From Kiritimatiellota bacterium (GTDB lineage Bacteria > Verrucomicrobiota > Kiritimatiellia > Kiritimatiellales > Tichowtungiaceae), in NCBI GenBank assembly GCA_014381785.1, contig JACNKZ010000047.1, forward strand, positions 1-38,564: a DNA stretch of 38,564 nucleotides. The letters run 5' to 3'. Position 1 is the stretch's first letter. The number at the start of each line of letters is the position of its first letter. Under the pieces are notes generated by a model. That model saw only the letters and a list, made by a program, of their open reading frames with translations, searched no databases and was not told the DNA's origin. Made by a program: the position numbers and the translations under genes. Shown here piece by piece: positions 15,134-22,879 of this stretch.

Positions 15134-15723
15134 GAGAGCCTTTTAATTATGTCCTTTTTTGAAACTGCTCCCTCGCGCAGGATCTTGATTTCATCTTCTG
15201 TGCAAAGAATAACGGTACTCGGAATATTGGCGCCGGGATTGTCTGAGTCGAGAAAAAGCGGCACGGCCGTTTCCAGGGTTTGGAGCGCCTCCTGCGCATT
15301 GGCGGCGTCGGCGCCGCCGCTTTTGTTGGCGCTGGTGAGCGCGATGGGGCGGCCGAAGGCGCGGGCGAGCGCGAGCGGCACGTTGTGGTCCGGCACGCGG
15401 AAGCCGGTCGGGCCGTCCGGCGTGTTGAGCACGAGGGTCAGCGGGCCGGGCCAGTATTTCTCTGCCAGCGCGCGGCCGTCTTTTCCAAAGTCCGCGCCGA
15501 GGGCTTCAACCTGCTCGAGGGATGCGGCGAGGCGGGCGATCGGCTTGCCGCGCTCGCGCTCTTTGGCGCAGTAGAGTGCTTCGATGTGCTCCGGTGCGCA
15601 GGCGATGCCATAGACGGTTTCGGTTGGCACACCGACCAGTTCGCCCGCTTCCAAAAGCGCACAGGCCCGCCGGATGATTTCCGGGTCGGGCCTTGTTGCG
15701 TCAACTGGAACAATTTCGCTCAT
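15130..15723 (-). CDS. tsaC: L-threonylcarbamoyladenylate synthase (Sua5/YrdC/YwlC family)
   Basis: 197 residues. It makes threonylcarbamoyl-AMP from threonine, bicarbonate and ATP, the first step of the universal t6A37 modification of tRNAs reading ANN codons. Conserved blocks are GELVGVPTETVYGI, ALYCAKERERGKPIA, KYWPGPLTLVL and ALTSANKSGG. It lacks the Sua5 C-terminal domain. The start at 15723 gives the usual short leader before the YrdC domain; an upstream open extension to 15879 looks non-coding. The ribosome-binding site is weak. It heads the operon tsaC, phosphatase, rpiB-glyA. The 215 bases upstream (15724-15938) hold no gene, and no clear promoter or riboswitch was found there. Confidence 0.93.
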   Translation of the reverse strand: MSEIVPVDATRPDPEIIRRACALLEAGELVGVPTETVYGIACAPEHIEALYCAKERERGKPIARLAASLEQVEALGADFGKDGRALAEKYWPGPLTLVLNTPDGPTGFRVPDHNVPLALARAFGRPIALTSANKSGGADAANAQEALQTLETAVPLFLDSDNPGANIPSTVILCTEDEIKILREGAVSKKDIIKRLS

Positions 15724-15938
15724 AATGTAGCTTATTGATAAAGTCCCACTCTTGTGATCACTTCTTAAATATCCCGATTCAACCGATATGAAACATAGGC
15801 AGAATGATTGCTTGTTCAGTTGCAGTTGGCCGTGGAAATTATTGCCGCTTCGCTGCCGTCTCAATAGCACCAGCCTCACTTCGTGTCTGCCCTTAATTAT
15901 TCTACCTAAAAATATTGCCGCAGTGGGGCATGAAGACC

Positions 15939-16445
15939 CTACTTTCCAAGTTGCTTTTGCAGGTCGGCGTTCGATTTCAGCACGTCGTCGTGCATATCTT
16001 GTTTGAACCCAACCAGTTTAGCGGCGAGTTCTTCGTCGGCCAGTGCCAGCATCTGCACGGCGAGGATAGCGGCGTTGACGGCGCCGACTTTGCCGATGGC
16101 GACGGTGGCGACCGGAACGCCTTTTGGCATCTGAACGGTCGAGAGCAGCGAGTCCATTCCGTCGAGCGCCCAGGCGGGCATCGGGATGCCGATAACCGGC
16201 AGGATGGTGTGTCCGGCCAGAACCCCGGCCAGATGGGCCGCGCCGCCGGCCGCGCCGATAATTACTTTAAATCCGTTTTTGGCGGCGTTTTCCGCAAACT
16301 CGCACGCTTCGTGCGGGGTGCGGTGCGCGCTCATTACTTGGACCTCAGCGGTGATGCCGAACTCCTTGAGGGTTTCGAAGCAGTGCTCTACGACCTTCCA
16401 GTCGTTGGCGCTTCCCATCACGATTGCTACCTGTGTGTTAGCCAT
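15939..16445 (-). CDS. purE: N5-carboxyaminoimidazole ribonucleotide mutase
   Basis: 168 residues. PurE class I converts N5-CAIR to CAIR in purine synthesis. The signature GSANDW (12-17), the SAHRTP loop (about 40), AAGGAAHLAG and GIPMPAWALDGMDSLLS are all present. The length is normal. GGGAG lies 7 bases before the ATG. It is downstream of the RecG-like ATPase and of purD on the same strand, with a 111-base gap that also contains nothing recognisable. PurK is not in the window. Confidence 0.96.
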   Translation of the reverse strand: MANTQVAIVMGSANDWKVVEHCFETLKEFGITAEVQVMSAHRTPHEACEFAENAAKNGFKVIIGAAGGAAHLAGVLAGHTILPVIGIPMPAWALDGMDSLLSTVQMPKGVPVATVAIGKVGAVNAAILAVQMLALADEELAAKLVGFKQDMHDDVLKSNADLQKQLGK

Positions 16446-16556
16446 TTTTAACTCCCATTTATTTAAAATTAACCCAAAAGATCGGGTATTTGTATGTCGT
16501 TGTAAGTCAGCACTTTATAGCTTTCGCGACGCCAGATGACACTAAAAGAATACCCA

Positions 16557-18191
16557 TTACCCTAAATAAGGGTAACTTGTTGAAATCCAAGAAGATCCGC
16601 GTGTTTTCCCTTTTTTTATTATTTTACCCTCTTGCTTTAAGTTTCTAATGAGGCCTTTTATTTGATCATCCGAAAGATCGGGAAGAACCTGTCTGAACTC
16701 TGCCATCGTGGCCTCTGATGAGTGCTGGATATGTTTGAGTAGTAGTTCTTTATTCGCCGCTCGTGACAGTCCTTGTCGCCGTGTGTAGATACCACTTTTG
16801 TTCGCCATTTCAAAGAACGAGCGGCTTAAAAGATAGCGAGTCCCTCGACCGTGACCTGTACATTCAACCACCCCGAGCTCAACCAATTCTTTTAGGCGGG
16901 GTTTGGATTCTGGGTTAATAGGCAAGCTGGAATGGATTTGATCGAGAAGAATCAAGTCGTGGGTTTCCATCTGAAAATCAGGTCTTTCAGCAGAAACTTT
17001 TTCTAGGAACTGCACAAAGAGGGGGTCTTTTACTTGACCGGAAATGGTCATCGAAACCTGATAGGCATCGGTATTCGAAAAGTCAGGCAGCGGCTTGCTC
17101 TGTTCGATAAGACGTTCATAAATAAGATTCATGCCTTGGCCGGAACGTTCAACCAGATTGCATTTTTCAAACGCTTCGGCGATGCGGCGGTTCCGCGGGT
17201 TTTGGCGGTCAATTATGTTTTCAAGCGTGATGCCTTCCGGCAGTCCGCCGGGACTGACGATTTCAATTTTTTGTGGGAATTGGCGAATGAAGATGGAGCC
17301 GCCTAAGCGATAGTCTCGATGCGAGATGGCGTTGAGCAGAGCCTCCCGGATCGTGCGTTCATCAAAGGTCGGAATGTCATAAACAAATAGTCCTTCGGAG
17401 TAATGCTGTTTATCATTACGAAGATTGATTAGTTCCCAAAGTTGGTCGTAGCAGGAAAAAAAGCCTTCGCGGATATTTACACGCTGTTGAGCCGGGCCCG
17501 CCCGACCCGATGATTTATACTCAAAAACGACTTCTGACTGGGGAAGAAAGGTTCGCAGGGTTTTTTCTGTTCCGAACAGAATCAACGCGGCAAATGTTAT
17601 TTTTCGATCAACCAACAGACTTGCATCTTCCAGCAACTGTTCCGGGGAAAGTTCGCTAAGGCGTTTGTTTTCGGAGTGCTCGATCCAACGAGCGCGGAAC
17701 CTTTCAATCGCATTTGGGCTTAAGTCGCTGAAGACGGCGGCGGTGCAAATTTCTGCGGAATAGTCCGGCGCGGATTCATCAAAAATACGCTGGAGTTGTT
17801 CTGGGGTCATGGGAACAAGGCTCTCACCTGACCTCATCAAGTATTGACCATTATATTCCAATGCTCGCCCGATGGGGCGTGATGGGATATGTACGATCAG
17901 GATCCGCTTCTCATCAACAAAAAGCTCTTCAAATTCAATTCGGAGGTGAGCTTTTTGTAATGTTTGATGCGTTATTTCAGCAAGATCTAAAAAGGCAGAT
18001 GTTCCGGCGACCTCTCGTGAGGCATCTTCGACTCCCAAAATAAGCCGGCCGCCACCTTCATTCGCCAGCGCGATGGTGTATTGAAGAAGCTTTTCGCGCG
18101 GAAAACTATCCCGTGCGGCTTTAAATTCAAGATGCTCCCCCTCGGGTTTAGTGAGCCATCTTTTGAATTCGGCTATGGCGGTAGGACTCAG
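16557..18191 (-). CDS. AlbA_2 / RecG-like ATP-binding protein with probable CTG start
   Basis: 544 residues from CTG at 18191. An N-terminal AlbA_2 (Schlafen-like) domain carries the motif GEHLEFKAA and LANEGGGRLILGV (about 20-55), and runs to about 120. A C-terminal GHKL-like ATP-binding segment of the RecG C-terminal type (DERTIREALLNAISHRDYR ... GLPEGITLENII ... VERSGQGM) spans about 260-380. The end is a winged-helix-like tail. Family members are usually DNA-binding regulators. No ATG or GTG precedes the AlbA_2 domain after the upstream stop; CTG follows AGAGGAG by six bases. An annotator could instead choose the TTG at 18038, which would truncate AlbA_2. The gene is visibly more AT-rich than purD, so it may have been acquired between purD and purE. 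Confidence 0.85.
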   Translation of the reverse strand: MSPTAIAEFKRWLTKPEGEHLEFKAARDSFPREKLLQYTIALANEGGGRLILGVEDASREVAGTSAFLDLAEITHQTLQKAHLRIEFEELFVDEKRILIVHIPSRPIGRALEYNGQYLMRSGESLVPMTPEQLQRIFDESAPDYSAEICTAAVFSDLSPNAIERFRARWIEHSENKRLSELSPEQLLEDASLLVDRKITFAALILFGTEKTLRTFLPQSEVVFEYKSSGRAGPAQQRVNIREGFFSCYDQLWELINLRNDKQHYSEGLFVYDIPTFDERTIREALLNAISHRDYRLGGSIFIRQFPQKIEIVSPGGLPEGITLENIIDRQNPRNRRIAEAFEKCNLVERSGQGMNLIYERLIEQSKPLPDFSNTDAYQVSMTISGQVKDPLFVQFLEKVSAERPDFQMETHDLILLDQIHSSLPINPESKPRLKELVELGVVECTGHGRGTRYLLSRSFFEMANKSGIYTRRQGLSRAANKELLLKHIQHSSEATMAEFRQVLPDLSDDQIKGLIRNLKQEGKIIKKGKTRGSSWISTSYPYLG

Positions 18192-18193
18192 AG

Positions 18194-19462
18194 TTAACTC
18201 CTCTTCAATTCACGATGGGCAATATCTTTACGATAGAAGGGGTCCTTCCACGAGATTTTTTTGACAGCGGCGTAGGCGTTGTCGACCGCAGTTTGCAGGT
18301 CGGAGCCGAGCGCGGTGACGCCGAGAACGCGTCCGCCGGCGGTGACGATGTTGTCGCCGTCGAGCGCGGTGCCGGCGTGGAAGACAATCGCGTCTTCAGC
18401 GGCGGCTTGGTCGAGGCCGGAGATGACGTCGCCTTTGGCGTAGTCGCCGGGGTAACCGCCGGCCGACATGACGATGCAGACGGACGGTTCGGACTTCCAC
18501 GAAATCAAATCTTCGGAGAGGGTGCCGTCCACACACGCTTCGAGCGCGGGCAGAATATCGCCATCCCAGCGGGAGAGTACGGCCTGCGTTTCGGGATCGC
18601 CGAAGCGGCAGTTGAATTCGACGACGCTCGGTTGGCCGTTGTCGATCATCAGTCCGGCGTAAAGCACGCCTTTATAGGTGATGCCGCGCTTTTTGAGTTC
18701 GGCCAGCGTGCGGTCGTAGACTTCAGTGCGGACTTTTTCGAGCACGGCATCGGTGACAATCGGGGCGGGGGAGTAGGCGCCCATGCCGCCGGTATTGGGG
18801 CCGGTGTCGCCTTCGTAGGCGCGTTTATGGTCCTGCGACGAGGCGAGCATCACCACGTGTTCGCCGTCGATCAGCGCGAGGATGGAAGCTTCTTCGCCGA
18901 CGAGAAAATCTTCGATCACCACGCGGCTGCCGGCATCGCCGAAGGCTCCGGCCAGTGCATCGCGGATGGCAATTTCCGCTTCCATTACGGTTTCAGCAAC
19001 CGTGACCCCTTTGCCTGCGGCCAGTCCATCGGCTTTGATGACGATCGGTGCGCCGCGCTCGCGGGCGTATTCGCAGGCTTCCTCGGCATCGGTGAAGACG
19101 GCGTAGCCGGAGGTCGGGACGCCGGCGGCTTTCATAATCTCTTTGGCAAACTGTTTGCTGCCTTCGAGCTCGGCGGCGGTGCGGCTCGGCCCGAAGACGC
19201 GGAAGCCTTCGGCTTCTAGCTCGTCGGATAGTCCGGCGCACAGCGGCGCTTCCGGGCCGATGACGGTGAGGTCGGGCTGGTTGGCTTTGGCCCAGCTGAC
19301 GATTCCGGCGACGTCGGTTGCGCCGAGATCGAGGTTGGTGCCAAGCGCGGCGGTGCCTGCATTGCCGGGTGCGCAGAACAGCTCCGGCGCGCGCGAGTCG
19401 TTTTTGAGTTTCCAGCAGAGAGCGTGTTCGCGCCCGCCGTTGCCTACAACCAGTACCTTCAT
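18194..19462 (-). CDS. purD: Phosphoribosylamine-glycine ligase (GAR synthetase)
   Basis: 422 residues. PurD joins phosphoribosylamine and glycine with ATP, the second step of purine synthesis. The N-terminal domain opens VLVVGNGGREHALCWKL; the ATP-grasp core has GPEAPLCAG, SKQFAKEIM, IKADGLAAGKGV, SSQDHKRAYEGDTGPNTGGMGAYSP, FNCRFGDPETQ; the C-terminal domain contains MSAGGYPG. All are complete. ATG at 19462 fits the family; an open extension to 19624 is translated from repeat-like intergenic DNA. The substrate glycine is also a product of the GlyA domain encoded downstream on the same strand. The stop lies two bases from the CTG start of the next gene. Confidence 0.96.
   Translation of the reverse strand: MKVLVVGNGGREHALCWKLKNDSRAPELFCAPGNAGTAALGTNLDLGATDVAGIVSWAKANQPDLTVIGPEAPLCAGLSDELEAEGFRVFGPSRTAAELEGSKQFAKEIMKAAGVPTSGYAVFTDAEEACEYARERGAPIVIKADGLAAGKGVTVAETVMEAEIAIRDALAGAFGDAGSRVVIEDFLVGEEASILALIDGEHVVMLASSQDHKRAYEGDTGPNTGGMGAYSPAPIVTDAVLEKVRTEVYDRTLAELKKRGITYKGVLYAGLMIDNGQPSVVEFNCRFGDPETQAVLSRWDGDILPALEACVDGTLSEDLISWKSEPSVCIVMSAGGYPGDYAKGDVISGLDQAAAEDAIVFHAGTALDGDNIVTAGGRVLGVTALGSDLQTAVDNAYAAVKKISWKDPFYRKDIAHRELKRS
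18198..18204 (-). promoter_or_regulatory. Strong ribosome-binding site ahead of a CTG start
   Basis: AGAGGAG on the minus strand, six bases before CTG (18191-18189) and overlapping the last codons of purD. No standard start codon is available at the right distance. Confidence 0.6.
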
Positions 19463-19745
19463 TAAAAAACCTTTCGTTAAAGAGGGGGAGAAAATAGCCA
19501 CAAAGAGCACGAGAAGCCACGAAAAAAAGGAGCAGCGCCGAGCTAGGAGTTTAGACGAACTGCGACCGCCGAAGGCAGAGGCTGGCCTGCAAAGCAGGAC
19601 GGCAACGACCAGCGGGAGTGGCAATGAACGCTAATTTGCGCGAATTCAAAAATAGAAACCCCGGGTTTAGTTGCGGGTGGAAAATTTGGGTGCAGGTTCA
19701 GCCTGCCTCTGGACAGGGCGGGGGCAAACGGGTAGCTTGTCGCGC
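19463..19745. other. 283-base divergent intergenic region with low-complexity sequence
   Basis: It separates purD (minus) from the HAD gene (plus). Bases 19494-19530 are a purine-rich repeat with CACAAAGAGCACGAG and GAAGCCACGAAAAAAAGG, which looks like dispersed non-coding repeat DNA. The rest contains no open frame with recognisable similarity and no clear promoter. Confidence 0.5.
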
Positions 19746-20678
19746 ATGAAAGAATTCTATTCTCAGCAGGACCTCCTTGATTTTGTGCCGCGGCATGAGG
19801 TGTTTATCGGACTCGATTCGGACGGGTGCGTATTCGACAGCATGACGGTGAAGCAGCGGATTTTTCATGACGGGATTATTCGCATGTGGGGGCTGGAGGC
19901 GGCGGAAGATGACGTGCGGCGGATCTGCGAGTGGGTCGGGCTCTATTCGCCGTGGCGCGGCCTCAACCGGTTTCAACTCCTTCTGAAAATTTTCCAAACC
20001 TTGGGCAACTGCGTTGCGGCACAGGGCTTCGCCTCGCAAGGGCAGTCCGATTTCCAATGTTTGGAAAAACTGAGTGCAGAATTTCCAGACATTGGAAAAA
20101 CGCTTCCGATTGCGGCGCTGGAGCGGTTTATTGAGTCTGGGGTTCCGCTGAGCATGGCGGAGCTGGATAAGTGCCGGGATGCCGGGCTTCAGGATGTATT
20201 TGATTGGAGCGCAGAAGTGAGCCGTCAGATTGCAACGATCAGCGAGATGCCGGTATTCGACGGTGTTTCTCTGGGGTTGGAAAAACTGCGCGAGGCATCG
20301 GATCTGATTGTGGTGTCGCAGACGACGGAGGAGGCGCTGGTGCGCGAGTGGCGTAACGCGCAGCTAGAAGAGTTTATTGATGTGATCGCGGGCGCGGAGC
20401 TGGGGTCGAAAGCGGAGTCCCTCACCCGCGCGGCGGTGGGGCGCTATTCTCTGGATAAAATTGTGATGGTCGGCGATGCACCCGGCGACCTGGAGGCGGC
20501 GCAGTCGGTCGGGTGTCTGTTTTTTCCGATCCTTCCCGGGGGCGAAGTCGCCAGCTGGACGGAGTTGCTGGATACGGCGCTACCTCGCATTCAGGCCGGA
20601 ACGTTTGCCGGGGCGTATCAGGAGGATCTCATTGAGCGCTTCAACGCTGTGCTTTCTCCGACGCCTCCATGGGAGTAG
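19746..20678 (+). CDS. HAD-superfamily hydrolase
   Basis: 310 residues. The four HAD motifs are present: I, GLDSDGCVFDS (nucleophile Asp and acid Asp); II, VVSQTTEE; III, Lys in ELGSKAES; IV, VMVGDAPGDLEAA. A helical cap domain lies between I and II. HAD enzymes usually dephosphorylate small metabolites; the substrate is unknown. The cap contains a stretch (KIFQTLGN ... DFQCLEKL ... FPDIGKTLP, about 80-120) encoded by three TTCCAA palindromes, so it appears to be an in-frame repeat insertion and may not be conserved in homologues. ATG at 19746 precedes MKEFYSQQDLL; the frame is open to 19671 without other support. Confidence 0.85.
   Translation: MKEFYSQQDLLDFVPRHEVFIGLDSDGCVFDSMTVKQRIFHDGIIRMWGLEAAEDDVRRICEWVGLYSPWRGLNRFQLLLKIFQTLGNCVAAQGFASQGQSDFQCLEKLSAEFPDIGKTLPIAALERFIESGVPLSMAELDKCRDAGLQDVFDWSAEVSRQIATISEMPVFDGVSLGLEKLREASDLIVVSQTTEEALVREWRNAQLEEFIDVIAGAELGSKAESLTRAAVGRYSLDKIVMVGDAPGDLEAAQSVGCLFFPILPGGEVASWTELLDTALPRIQAGTFAGAYQEDLIERFNAVLSPTPPWE
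19991..20098. repeat. TTCCAA-type palindromes inside the HAD gene
   Basis: Copy 1 19991-20006 (TTTCCAA-ACC-TTGGGC, degenerate), centre 19999. Copy 2 20051-20067 (TTTCCAA-TGT-TTGGAAA, perfect), centre 20059. Copy 3 20082-20098 (TTTCCAG-ACA-TTGGAAA, one mismatch), centre 20090. Copies 2 and 3 are 31 bp apart; copy 1 is 60 bp before copy 2. All are translated in the HAD cap. Confidence 0.8.
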
Positions 20679-20692
20679 GGGGAGAGGATAAT

Positions 20693-20777
20693 TGGAGTAT
20701 TGGATTGATGGATTGTTGCATTTAGCCGGACATTCAGATCTTCCAGCAATCCCGTATTCCAATAATCCAATATTCCA
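20693..20777. repeat. Imperfect inverted repeat between convergent genes
   Basis: TGGAGTATTGGATTGATGG (20693-20711) is complementary at 16 of 19 positions to CCAATAATCCAATATTCCA (20759-20777). It fills the 104-base gap between the convergent HAD and antiporter genes and could act as a two-way terminator or be a dispersed repeat. Confidence 0.65.
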
Positions 20778-20782
20778 TTCCC

Positions 20783-21940
20783 TCAATCTTGTTTGAGCTT
20801 CGGGTTGCTGGCCAGCGGGGAGGGGAAGCGGGCGGTGACGATGTACGAGGAAATAAGCAGAGAGAGTACGGTGGTCAGCTGAACCAGCTGGAAGCCGTTG
20901 CTGCTTAACAGACCGGCGCGCTGTTCGGCCACTACCAGAATCAATGAAAACTCACTGGCCTGCGCTAGGCGCGCGCCGGTTTCGTGTGCAAACGGGGCGT
21001 CTTCTTTGGCCCGACTGAACAGCCAGCGGAAGGTGCCGTATTTTACCGCCATCATCAGCGGGCAGAGGATGAGCGCCGGCAGGGCGACGGCGCGCAGGGC
21101 GGAGGGGTCGAAACGGGTGCCGAGCACAAAGAAGAAGAAGACCAGAAAGAAGTCGCGGAAGGGCTTCAGCTGTTCGGAGAGGAAGAAGGCCAGCGGACTG
21201 CGGGCGAGGGCGACGCCGGCGATAAAGGCTCCGATCTCGTGCGAGAGGCCGATGTGTTTGGCAAGCAAGGCCAGACCGAGACACCAGCCGAGCGCCAACA
21301 GCTGGAGCATTTCGTGGAAGCGGTCGCAACGGGCCATCGCCCGCCGAAGAATAATCTGTTCAAACGCAAAGGCCGCGGCAATAAGACCGATGCCTTTGAC
21401 GGGAAGCAACAGCCATTGCATCGGTGAGCCGCCCCGGCTGCCGATCAGGATGAGCAGGGCGACGGCGATGATGTCCTGCGCGATGAGGATGGCGATGCAG
21501 TAGGCCCCCATTCGTTTGTGATGCAGGGCGGTGGTCGGAAGCAGTTTGATGACGAGGATGGTGCTGGAAAAGATAAACGGCAGGCCGATGAAAAAGGCCT
21601 CGACGGGGCTGAATCCCCAGAGTAGGCAGAATCCACCGCAAATGAGAATGGCCACGGCGGAGTTGATGAGGGTGAGCAGAAGGGTTTGCCGGAGCAGTTC
21701 ATTGAGGCGGCGGGGGTGCAGGACGATTCCGGCGAGGAAGAGCAGAAGGGTGATGCCGATATCGGAGATTCCGTTGAGAACGGCGGTGTCGTGAATCAGC
21801 CCGAATCCGGAGGTGCCGCACAGGAAGCCGCCGATCAGGTAGGCGACGATGATGGGCTGTCGCAGAAGGAGCGCGCCCCAGGAAAGGACGGCGCAGGCGA
21901 TAATGATCAGGCTGATTTCAAAAAAAACCGTTTCACCCAT
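20783..21940 (-). CDS. CPA2-family cation:proton antiporter, membrane domain only
   Basis: 385 residues, almost entirely hydrophobic, with about 11-12 predicted membrane segments. KefB/CPA2-type landmarks are VAYLIGGFLCGTSG, DIGITLLLFLAGIVL, STILVIKLL, AQDIIAVALL and the helix with GLSHEIGAFIAGVALARS. The family exchanges Na+ or K+ for protons across the inner membrane. No RCK/TrkA-N nucleotide-binding domain follows, so it lacks the KefB/KefC type of gating. ATG at 21940 begins MGETVFFEISLII. It is divergent from the DUF212 gene, with a 107-base gap containing no clear promoter. Confidence 0.9.
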   Translation of the reverse strand: MGETVFFEISLIIIACAVLSWGALLLRQPIIVAYLIGGFLCGTSGFGLIHDTAVLNGISDIGITLLLFLAGIVLHPRRLNELLRQTLLLTLINSAVAILICGGFCLLWGFSPVEAFFIGLPFIFSSTILVIKLLPTTALHHKRMGAYCIAILIAQDIIAVALLILIGSRGGSPMQWLLLPVKGIGLIAAAFAFEQIILRRAMARCDRFHEMLQLLALGWCLGLALLAKHIGLSHEIGAFIAGVALARSPLAFFLSEQLKPFRDFFLVFFFFVLGTRFDPSALRAVALPALILCPLMMAVKYGTFRWLFSRAKEDAPFAHETGARLAQASEFSLILVVAEQRAGLLSSNGFQLVQLTTVLSLLISSYIVTARFPSPLASNPKLKQD

Positions 21941-22047
21941 TCGAGGCTCCTGTTTGCATGCGGGGCGGCCCGAAAAAGGTTGCGCCCGAGGGCCATATAC
22001 TCTTTATTAAGCCGCTTATTTACAAGGCAAACCCGACAGGGGAATTC

Positions 22048-22497
22048 ATGAACACAATTCATATGGCATTATGGGCCGGCGTGGCTGGCTGGCTGGTGGC
22101 GCAAATAACCAAGATGATTATTTGTCTGGTGCAGAGCCGCCGGTTGGATTTTCGTTATCTGGCGAGTACCGGTGGAATGCCGAGTGCGCATTCCGCACTG
22201 GTGAGCGCGTTGACCACAGCCATTGGGCTGATCGAGGGGACGGATTCGCCGTTTTTCGCGATCAGTTTTGTTTTCGCATCGGTCGTGATGTTCGACGCGC
22301 AGACGGTTCGGGCGGCGGCGGGCAAGCAGGCCCGGCTGCTGAATCAGATTGTGGATGAACTTTTCAAGGAACACCATCTGTCGGAAGTGAAGCTTAAAGA
22401 GCTGCTGGGGCATACCCGGTTAGAGGTCTTTTTCGGGATGCTGACCGGCATCTTCAGCGCCATTGCTTTGCTTCGCTTCTTCCCCGTGCAGGGATAA
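22048..22497 (+). CDS. DUF212 / divergent PAP2-like membrane protein
   Basis: 149 residues with about four membrane segments. The signature is STGGMPSAHSALVSALTTAIG (about 42-62), followed by FDAQTVRAAAGKQARLLN and LGHTRLEVFFGMLTGI. This is the DUF212 (YuiD-like) family, related to type-2 phosphatidic-acid phosphatases; the HS pair in MPSAHS is where PAP2 enzymes carry a catalytic histidine. The activity of the family is unsettled. ATG at 22048 is preceded by AGGGGAA. The Met is followed directly by a membrane helix. Confidence 0.85.
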   Translation: MNTIHMALWAGVAGWLVAQITKMIICLVQSRRLDFRYLASTGGMPSAHSALVSALTTAIGLIEGTDSPFFAISFVFASVVMFDAQTVRAAAGKQARLLNQIVDELFKEHHLSEVKLKELLGHTRLEVFFGMLTGIFSAIALLRFFPVQG

Positions 22498-22499
22498 AA

Positions 22500-22529
22500 A
22501 AAGCTCCGATGGAATTCCATCGGAGCTTT
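22500..22529. terminator. Perfect-palindrome bidirectional terminator
   Basis: The 30 bases form a perfect palindrome with arms beginning AAAGCTCCGATGGAA. It lies between the convergent DUF212 and ferredoxin genes and carries A and T tracts on both sides. Confidence 0.85.
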
Positions 22530-22549
22530 CAGCGAAAATGATCGCGTGC

Positions 22550-22720
22550 TTAGCCGGCGCTGATCGCACTAACTGGGCAGGTCGCTTCGCAAGCGCCGCA
22601 GTCGGTGCAAAGATTTGCATCGATAACGTAGAGGCCGTCGCCAGCGCTGATTGCTTCAGTCGGGCAAACGCTTTCGCAGGCGCCGCACATGGTGCAGTCT
22701 TCAGAAATTTTGTAAGCCAT
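22550..22720 (-). CDS. 2[4Fe-4S] ferredoxin, 56 residues
   Basis: Two CxxCxxCxxxCP motifs, at Cys9-12-15-19 and Cys38-41-44-48, in a protein of 56 residues ([16 protein letters not shown] at the start). This is a clostridial-type bacterial ferredoxin that binds two [4Fe-4S] clusters and carries low-potential electrons, so an anaerobic or micro-aerobic metabolism is likely. The start at 22720 has AAGGAGA at six bases. The gene is divergent from a Fur-family regulator, with a 159-base gap. Confidence 0.95.
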   Translation of the reverse strand: MAYKISEDCTMCGACESVCPTEAISAGDGLYVIDANLCTDCGACEATCPVSAISAG

Positions 22721-22879
22721 GATACTTCTCCTTAGTTGTTGTCTCAGCGGAACCGCCTTATGCGTCCGCTCGTAAAATCAGGGGGGACGATACCATCCTT
22801 ATTTTTAGTTTCATTCCTAAAAGGTGCTGTGGTATACATTTATATAAGGATTAAGTCTAAAGAAGGAGTGACGGAGCCG

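Noticed and set aside
15270-15286. Further palindrome copy TTTCCAG-GGT-TTGGAGC inside tsaC
   Set aside because: Both arms are degenerate, it is isolated, and the encoded LQTLETAV is plausible ordinary protein sequence, so chance cannot be excluded.
16446-16556. Purine riboswitch ahead of purE
   Set aside because: The 111-base gap shows no three-way-junction pattern with the conserved loops, so I see no support.
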